The translations under genes and the position numbers were made by a program. DNA of 11,152 nucleotides from an uncultured Oscillospiraceae bacterium (lineage in GTDB: Bacteria > Bacillota > Clostridia > Oscillospirales > Ruminococcaceae): assembly GCA_900547015.1 (NCBI GenBank), contig URFD01000049.1:1-11152 (forward strand). The letters run 5' to 3'. A model generated the notes under the pieces. It saw only the letters and a list, made by a program, of their open reading frames with translations. It was not told the DNA's origin and ran no database searches. Shown one piece after another: positions 6,640 to 11,152 of this stretch; the first letter of the stretch is position 1; every line of letters starts with the position of its first letter.

Positions 6640-6673
6640 ATTGCGCAATCCTCTGTTGCATTTCGGTTGCATT
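6640..6673. repeat. Palindrome and direct repeats upstream of the HTH gene (possible operator)
   Basis: A perfect 10-bp palindrome ATTGCGCAAT (6640-6649) lies beside two copies of GTTGCATT (6655-6662 and 6666-6673) spaced 11 bases start to start, about one helical turn. All lie just upstream of the possible -35 of the HTH gene. They may be regulator sites; this is inference. Confidence 0.4.
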
Positions 6674-6765
6674 GGGGATTTTCTATGATTTCTGCCACTC
6701 TCTTCCCTTCTCCTGCCGTTCTACTTTATTGAGAGCAACCTGCCGCTTCCCCAAAAAAGCGACAA

Positions 6766-6799
6766 AAAAATCAGACACCCCATCGAGTGTCTGATTTTT
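6766..6799 (-). terminator. Intrinsic terminator of secDF
   Basis: A 13-bp stem (6766-6778 with 6787-6799) with an 8-base loop; the minus strand ends in a run of seven T (6764-6770). It lies 13 bases past the secF stop. The + strand also ends in five T, so it may work both ways. Confidence 0.9.
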
Positions 6800-6812
6800 G
6801 TTGCAATCACAT

Positions 6813-7739
6813 TTATGCGCGGGCAGATTTTGCTGCCTTCTTTTCCTGCCACAGGGTCCACAGGGAACCGGAGAGGAATACAGAAGAATACAGACCGGAG
6901 ATAACACCGACCATCATCGGAACAGCAAAGCTCAGAATCGAGTTAACGTTCATCATCAGTGCCACTACGCAGATGCACAGCAGTGCCATTGCGGTGGTCA
7001 GAGAGGTGGTGACGGTTCTTCTCAGACACTGGTTGATGCTCATGTTGACCAGCTCGCCCAGCTTCATCTTATCGCCATAGTAGCGTTTGTTCTCACGAAT
7101 ACGGTCGTAGATTACGATCGTGTCGTTGATGGAGTAACCCAGAATGGTCAGCACAACTGCGATGAAGTTGTCGTTGATGGTAAAGCCCAGCAGGACAAAG
7201 ACACCGTATGCAACCAGAATATCGTGCAGCAGAGCGATGACCGAAACCACGCCGGCAGAAGCTCCGCCGATTTTGCGGAAGCGCAGGCCGATGTAGACAA
7301 TCATGATGACCGAAGCAAAGACAACTGCTACCAGACATTTCTTCAGGAATTCTTTACCCATAGTCGGGTCAACGTTGTTGACATCCGAAGCCTCAACTTC
7401 GTTGTCTGCATAAGCCTCCTGAAGGGTTTCCAGCAGCTTGGTCTGGGTTTCGGTGGTCAGGTTCTGGTCAGAGGTCAGGCTGACTACCATGCTCATCTGA
7501 CCGGTCACGCTGTTTTCCTGCTGCTGAACGGTTACATCCTGACCCAGAAAATCTTCTACTGTCTTTTCAAAGGCCTCCGGGGTAATCTCGCCGGTATAGG
7601 AATAGGTGGCAATCGAGCCGCCCTTAAACTGAATGTCCAGCTTTGGCCCAATGACAATGGTAATCAGCAGAACCAGAGCCATTGCAACCAGGGAGATGAT
7701 AAAATATCGTTTTCTTTTTCCGATAATATCCAGTTTCAT
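6813..7739 (-). CDS. secF: Protein translocase subunit SecF
   Basis: Inner component of the SecDF complex, which uses the proton gradient to help the SecYEG translocon pull exported proteins across the membrane. The 308-residue length is typical. Seen in order: TM1 at about 12-30 with the following LDIQFKGGS motif, an external P1-like domain (about 45-125), then TM2-TM6 at about 133-295. Conserved membrane residues include LLHDILVAYG (Asp173) and GYSINDTIVIYDRIREN (Asn205, Asp206, Asp212). The ATG shares one base with the secD stop (TAATG at 7737-7741), and GGAGGTGA lies 6 bases upstream inside secD, so translation is coupled. It is followed directly by a terminator. Confidence 0.97.
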   Translation of the reverse strand: MKLDIIGKRKRYFIISLVAMALVLLITIVIGPKLDIQFKGGSIATYSYTGEITPEAFEKTVEDFLGQDVTVQQQENSVTGQMSMVVSLTSDQNLTTETQTKLLETLQEAYADNEVEASDVNNVDPTMGKEFLKKCLVAVVFASVIMIVYIGLRFRKIGGASAGVVSVIALLHDILVAYGVFVLLGFTINDNFIAVVLTILGYSINDTIVIYDRIRENKRYYGDKMKLGELVNMSINQCLRRTVTTSLTTAMALLCICVVALMMNVNSILSFAVPMMVGVISGLYSSVFLSGSLWTLWQEKKAAKSARA

Positions 7740-9145
7740 TATTTGTCACCTCCATAAAGCCATGCTTTTCGGAACGGTTTGAAGCCCGCAATCGAGCGCA
7801 GCATCAGTCTGGATGCCAGAACACCCATCGCAAAGTTCAGCACGATGCTGACCAGCAGGGTATAGCCGAAGGAGTAAACCGAGCCAGCGGTTGCAGTTCC
7901 CAGACCCATCCAAGAGAACAGGAAGTTAAATGGGATTGCAAAGATGCTGTCGCTTGGTCCAAACACGCCCATCAAGATGACTGCGATAAAGACGACGGTG
8001 ATGTTACTGTCGAAAATAGCCGAGAATGCGTTCTGGAAGCCGGACTGGATGGACGCATCGATGCCCTTGCCGGTGCGGATTTCCTCACGAATACGCTCTG
8101 CCGAGATGATGTTGGCATCCACGCCAAAGCCCAGACCCAGGATGATACCTGCGATACCCGGAACGGTCAGGGTAAAGGATGGGAATACCGGGAAGAAGCC
8201 GGTGATGGCTGCAATGGTTCCTGCCAGCTGTCCTGCCAGTGCAATCACCGCTACCAGACCCGGCAGACGGTAGTAGAGAATCATAAAGACTGCGATGATG
8301 ATAAATGCGGCAGCACCTGCTTTTACCATCGCATCCTTAGCACCCATACCGAGGGTTGGGGAGATTGCGTTATAATTCTTGGTAACCAGCTCGAACGGTA
8401 GAGCACCGCCATTGATCTGGTTTGCCAGCTGAACCGCAGATTCGGTGGTAAAGTTACCGGAAATAACGCACTTGCCATCGCTGATTACGCTTTCTACAAC
8501 CGGTGCGCTAATGACCTCGTCATCCATGAAGATAGAAATCTGCTTGCCGATCTGGTCGGTGGTTGCCTGTTTCCAGATTTCCTTTGCGCTGTCCTTCAGG
8601 GTCAGGGAAACGACCGGAGAGGACGCTCCGCCGCTCTGATTCTGGTACATTCCGAACTCTGCCTTCTCAACATCGGCGCCGGTCAGAACCGGTTCTCCCG
8701 GATTTGCGGACAGACGACCGGTGGTCTGGTCGATTGGCAGGTTCTTGTAAAAGCTCAGCTGTGCGGTTTTGCCCAGCTCTTCGATTGCTTTTTCAGGGTT
8801 AAAGTCCTGCTCGTCCGATTTCCAAGGGAAGCGAACAATGATACGGTCTGTGTTCTTGTCGGTATAAACCTCGCTGTCGGTAATGTTCTGGTTGAGCAGT
8901 CTGGTTCTGATGACCGACTCTGCTGCTGCCAGCTCATTCTCTGTTGCGTCCACACCCTCCGGTGGGCTGAAGGTAACATCCACGCCTCCGCGGATATCGA
9001 TGCCCCAGCGGATGTCTTCCGCGCCCTTGATGTGGGTGCGCTCGACATCACCAAAGGTTGAATGGATGCCGAAAAACGCTGCATAAGTTAAGAGTGCCAG
9101 AATCGTGAAAACCACGAAAAACACCGGCTTGCCAACTCTTTTCAT
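7739..9145 (-). CDS. secD: Protein translocase subunit SecD
   Basis: Partner of SecF in the auxiliary Sec complex; its large external domain is thought to capture emerging proteins and release them in a proton-driven cycle. 468 residues. Seen: TM1 at about 8-26, WGIDIRGGVDVTF (the LDLxGG-type motif, 48-59), the external region to about 270 with SIFMDDEVISAPVV, then five spans, including GLGFGVDANIISAERIREE with the proton-path Asp343, and SGFQNAFSAIFDSNIT. The frame is open another 52 codons upstream, but GGAGG seven bases before ATG 9145 and the immediate TM1 set this start. Forms a two-gene unit with secF under a near-consensus promoter. Confidence 0.97.
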   Translation of the reverse strand: MKRVGKPVFFVVFTILALLTYAAFFGIHSTFGDVERTHIKGAEDIRWGIDIRGGVDVTFSPPEGVDATENELAAAESVIRTRLLNQNITDSEVYTDKNTDRIIVRFPWKSDEQDFNPEKAIEELGKTAQLSFYKNLPIDQTTGRLSANPGEPVLTGADVEKAEFGMYQNQSGGASSPVVSLTLKDSAKEIWKQATTDQIGKQISIFMDDEVISAPVVESVISDGKCVISGNFTTESAVQLANQINGGALPFELVTKNYNAISPTLGMGAKDAMVKAGAAAFIIIAVFMILYYRLPGLVAVIALAGQLAGTIAAITGFFPVFPSFTLTVPGIAGIILGLGFGVDANIISAERIREEIRTGKGIDASIQSGFQNAFSAIFDSNITVVFIAVILMGVFGPSDSIFAIPFNFLFSWMGLGTATAGSVYSFGYTLLVSIVLNFAMGVLASRLMLRSIAGFKPFRKAWLYGGDK

Positions 9146-9152
9146 CTGCAAT

Positions 9153-9157
9153 CCTCC
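9153..9157 (-). promoter_or_regulatory. Ribosome binding site fixing the secD start
   Basis: GGAGG (within TTGGAGGAT) on the minus strand, 7 bases before ATG 9145. Earlier in-frame ATG codons lack such a site. Confidence 0.8.
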
Positions 9158-9244
9158 AATTCCTGTTTTCATGACAAGGCAGAAGCCGGGTGGCCCCTCG
9201 TTGCCCTGAATTATTTTTGCCATTTTATGGCATTCATACCGAAT

Positions 9245-9273
9245 ATTATATTGCAAACCAGCCAAAAAGTCAA
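9245..9273 (-). promoter_or_regulatory. Strong sigma-A promoter of secDF
   Basis: TTGACT (9268-9273), a 17-base spacer and a perfect TATAAT (9245-9250) on the minus strand. The predicted transcript starts near 9238, giving a leader of roughly 90 bases with a small 6-bp hairpin near its 5' end (9218-9232). Confidence 0.85.
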
Positions 9274-9339
9274 TCTTCCATTTCCCCTCATCCCCCTGCA
9301 AAGTGTGAAAATCTACTTCAATTTTGTGCTTTTCAGCAG

Positions 9340-9377
9340 AAAAGAGGATTTCGGCTCGGTTGCCGAAATCCTCTTTT
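9340..9377 (-). terminator. Intrinsic terminator of the serine hydrolase gene
   Basis: A perfect 16-bp stem (9340-9355 with 9362-9377) with a 6-base loop, ending in TTTT on either strand and lying 28 bases past the hydrolase stop. It separates the hydrolase from the secDF promoter. Confidence 0.85.
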
Positions 9378-9405
9378 GGGTTGATGCAGCAATTTTCTCG
9401 CTACA

Positions 9406-10962
9406 CTATTGTTTGGTACAGACCATGTTCAGGCAGCGGGAGCATTCCATCGAGAAGCCGGTAGGCTCTCCCTGCTCGCCGCGGAGGAAGTGCAGGTTGA
9501 GGTCTGTATCTCCACCCTGCAAATAAACATAGTGGTCTCCTTCCACTGCCATGAGCGGGCCTGCGCCAAAGCGGAAATGCCAGCCCCACAGCAGTCCGTC
9601 CTGCTCATAGATTCGGGTGACCGTCTCCAGGTCATCGCTGTAGTATTCGCCCAGCAGCTCCTCTCTGCCCTGAGCCGATGCCTGCTCCAAGCGCTGCATT
9701 GGAGTCAACGGTTTTCCCGGGATTCCGGTCAGCAGACCGTTTTGATCAAAGTAGACCTTCTCATCCAGATATCCAATCTGGTATCCGCCCTGACCGTCGG
9801 CAATCAGCGGAACCGAACCGCGCCGACGCTTCACAGCCCAGCCGGTTCCATCCTGTACGATTTCCATGGTGCCTTCGCCCTCTGCCCCGGTGAAGAAGTA
9901 GCATCCGGCAACCGGCTCGGTCAGATTGGCAGGAGGCTGCGGCAGCTCATCCTGCGGAAGTCCGAGCACCAAATCTGCAATGTTGCGAGCAGCGATTCCT
10001 GCCGGTGTGTTGGCGGTGTTGGTGACGATGGCAATATCCAGCTCGTCCTGTTCAAAGCTGAACACCTGTGCGCGGAAGGCTGCGTCCGCACCGCTGTGCT
10101 CGATGTAAGCATGGCCCTTGTGCTCCCCTGCAAACAGTCCTCCCGCATAAGGGCTGACCGAACCGTCGCTGAGGATTGGCGCCTTCTTCATCTCCTCCAC
10201 CGTTGCGCGGGTGCAGATGGTCGGATTGTGATAATTTTCCAGCAGGGTCAGCAAATCCCAGGCGGTGGTGTTCATCGAGGTTGCACCCCAAAGTGCAAAG
10301 TTCAGCGGGCTCAGCTCAAATGTTCCGAAGCCGTTGTCCGAGTAAGAGGAGGAAATTCCGGGAACGGTGTCCCAGACCCCTCTGCGGATAAAGGTGTGCT
10401 TCATGCCCAGCGGCTCGAAGATGCGCTCCTTGGCAAATTCCGGAAGGTCCTGTCCGGAGATTCGGCGAACAATCTCTGCAATCAGGGTAAAGTTCGAGTT
10501 GCTGTACAGATAGCGGGAACCCGGCGCGAAGTTCAGGTGCTTCTGCGGACGGAGCGTTTCCAGCAGGTCGGTCATGGAAATCGTGTCGGTGTATCGGATT
10601 CCTCTCATCTCCAGCAGACCCCACTGGTCGCGGATTCCGCTGTTGTTGTTCATCAGGTTGCGGACTGTAACCGGCTCTTTGAAGGAAACCAGGTCGGGCA
10701 GATAGGTTCGGATGTCCTCATCCAGCGACACCTTGCCCTCCTCCACCAGCAACAGCATACTCAAAACCGTCACCTGCTTGGAGACCGAAGCCACATGAAA
10801 GCAGGTGTCCTCGGTGACCGGAATCCGATGCTCCATGTTGGACAGACCGAAGCAGCGGCTGTAAATCAGCTTGCCATGGTGTCGAACCGCAACCTGTCCT
10901 CCCGGGGTATCTGCGTGGTCCCAGCGATAAAAAATCTGGTCAATTTGTTTTTTCAGTTCCAT
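9406..10962 (-). CDS. Beta-lactamase-fold serine hydrolase, D-aminopeptidase-like
   Basis: A 518-residue member of the class C beta-lactamase/DD-peptidase superfamily. From ATG 10962 the catalytic motifs are SVSK (Ser59, Lys62), YSN (Tyr153-Asn155) and HSG (His289-Gly291). The N-terminal catalytic domain ends near residue 345. Two beta-rich C-terminal segments follow (about 352-410 and 435-515), rich in Gly, Tyr and Trp, like the two barrel domains of Ochrobactrum D-aminopeptidase, whose length (about 520) and HxG-type third motif agree. No signal peptide or membrane span is seen, so it is probably cytoplasmic. Possible roles are D-amino acid peptide or ester hydrolysis; antibiotic resistance is unlikely from this architecture. 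It is a single-gene unit. A TTG directly before the ATG could also start it. Confidence 0.88.
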   Translation of the reverse strand: MELKKQIDQIFYRWDHADTPGGQVAVRHHGKLIYSRCFGLSNMEHRIPVTEDTCFHVASVSKQVTVLSMLLLVEEGKVSLDEDIRTYLPDLVSFKEPVTVRNLMNNNSGIRDQWGLLEMRGIRYTDTISMTDLLETLRPQKHLNFAPGSRYLYSNSNFTLIAEIVRRISGQDLPEFAKERIFEPLGMKHTFIRRGVWDTVPGISSSYSDNGFGTFELSPLNFALWGATSMNTTAWDLLTLLENYHNPTICTRATVEEMKKAPILSDGSVSPYAGGLFAGEHKGHAYIEHSGADAAFRAQVFSFEQDELDIAIVTNTANTPAGIAARNIADLVLGLPQDELPQPPANLTEPVAGCYFFTGAEGEGTMEIVQDGTGWAVKRRRGSVPLIADGQGGYQIGYLDEKVYFDQNGLLTGIPGKPLTPMQRLEQASAQGREELLGEYYSDDLETVTRIYEQDGLLWGWHFRFGAGPLMAVEGDHYVYLQGGDTDLNLHFLRGEQGEPTGFSMECSRCLNMVCTKQ

Positions 10963-10968
10963 CAAAAT

Positions 10969-10980
10969 TCCCTTCCTCCC
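10969..10980 (-). promoter_or_regulatory. Ribosome binding site of the serine hydrolase
   Basis: On the minus strand GGGAGGAAGGGA precedes ATG 10962. The AAGGGA half is at 6 bases; the better GGAGG half is at 12, so two registers are possible and the adjacent TTG at 10965 is a rival start. Confidence 0.6.
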
Positions 10981-11047
10981 GATCGATCATTCTTGTTTTG
11001 GGGTGCCCGTGCCTCACCCAATCGCTCCCGTCACCCCTGTCTCCTCC

Positions 11048-11076
11048 AACATACCACATAGCACCATGGAATTCAA
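11048..11076 (-). promoter_or_regulatory. Putative sigma-A promoter of the serine hydrolase
   Basis: TTGAAT (11071-11076), a 17-base spacer and TATGTT (11048-11053) on the minus strand; predicted leader about 80 bases. Confidence 0.5.
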
Positions 11077-11101
11077 TGGATTCTTTTCCCAGATTTTTCG
11101 T

Positions 11102-11121
11102 TGTGAATCGAGCAATTCACA
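11102..11121. repeat. 7-bp inverted repeat upstream of the hydrolase promoter
   Basis: TGTGAAT (11102-11108) and ATTCACA (11115-11121) are perfect inverted copies with a 6-base centre, about 25 bases upstream of the -35 element. The geometry suits a dimeric regulator site. The rest of the right end (11122-11152) holds nothing I can name. Confidence 0.4.
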
Positions 11122-11152
11122 CAAATTATTTTTGATGTTCTTCTGCTTTCTC

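Noticed and set aside
6798..7757. A 319-codon open frame on the + strand
   Set aside because: Exact antisense of secF with a Gln/His/Asp-rich product and no ribosome site.
9194..9226. Tiny upstream ORF or arrest peptide in the secDF leader
   Set aside because: An ATG near the predicted transcript start reads about 8 codons, but has no ribosome site and is too short for a Sec-monitoring arrest peptide such as SecM or VemP.
9406..10962. True beta-lactamase resistance gene
   Set aside because: No signal peptide, two additional C-terminal domains and an HSG rather than KTG third motif fit a peptidase or esterase of this fold better.
9409..11061. A 550-codon open frame on the + strand
   Set aside because: Antisense to the serine hydrolase, which has clear catalytic motifs; the + strand product shows no recognisable domain or start signal.

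Overview
This is one arm of a bacterial chromosome, most likely from an anaerobic Clostridia-type Bacillota (an Oscillospirales-like gut bacterium is my best guess). The signs are near-consensus AGGAGG ribosome sites before almost every gene, use of TTG and GTG starts, tight intrinsic terminators, separate secD and secF genes, and a MoxR/DUF58/DUF4129 operon. The genus assignment is inference. There is no sign of phage, an insertion sequence, CRISPR, rRNA or tRNA, and no gene-free stretch longer than about 260 bases.

Layout. On the + strand, positions 3-3261 hold a three-gene operon: a MoxR-family AAA+ ATPase cut by the left window edge, a DUF58 protein, and a multi-pass membrane protein with a C-terminal DUF4129-like domain. 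It ends at a strong hairpin (3273-3305) that also serves the convergent minus-strand gene. Everything to the right is on the minus strand as five units, each closed by its own terminator. Read from right to left they are: (i) a beta-lactamase-fold serine hydrolase resembling D-aminopeptidase (9406-10962); (ii) secD-secF (6813-9145) behind a near-consensus sigma-A promoter; (iii) a small membrane-anchored XRE-type HTH protein (6219-6578); (iv) a magnesium-type P3B P-ATPase gene that has lost its middle and is frameshifted at the junction (4740-6028), followed 13 bases later by a 60-residue single-span membrane protein (4544-4726); (v) a low-specificity threonine aldolase (3306-4349).

How they work together. 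SecD and SecF are the proton-driven auxiliary part of the Sec translocon. The MoxR operon is a predicted chaperone/assembly unit acting at the membrane. The ATPase and its small partner look like a magnesium uptake unit, but the ATPase as written cannot work: the phosphorylation and nucleotide-binding domains are absent. Threonine aldolase and the hydrolase are stand-alone metabolic genes. Most of the window is ordinary housekeeping sequence. The points most worth a second look are the internally deleted ATPase, its intact small membrane partner, and the TM-HTH protein with a repeat-rich upstream region.
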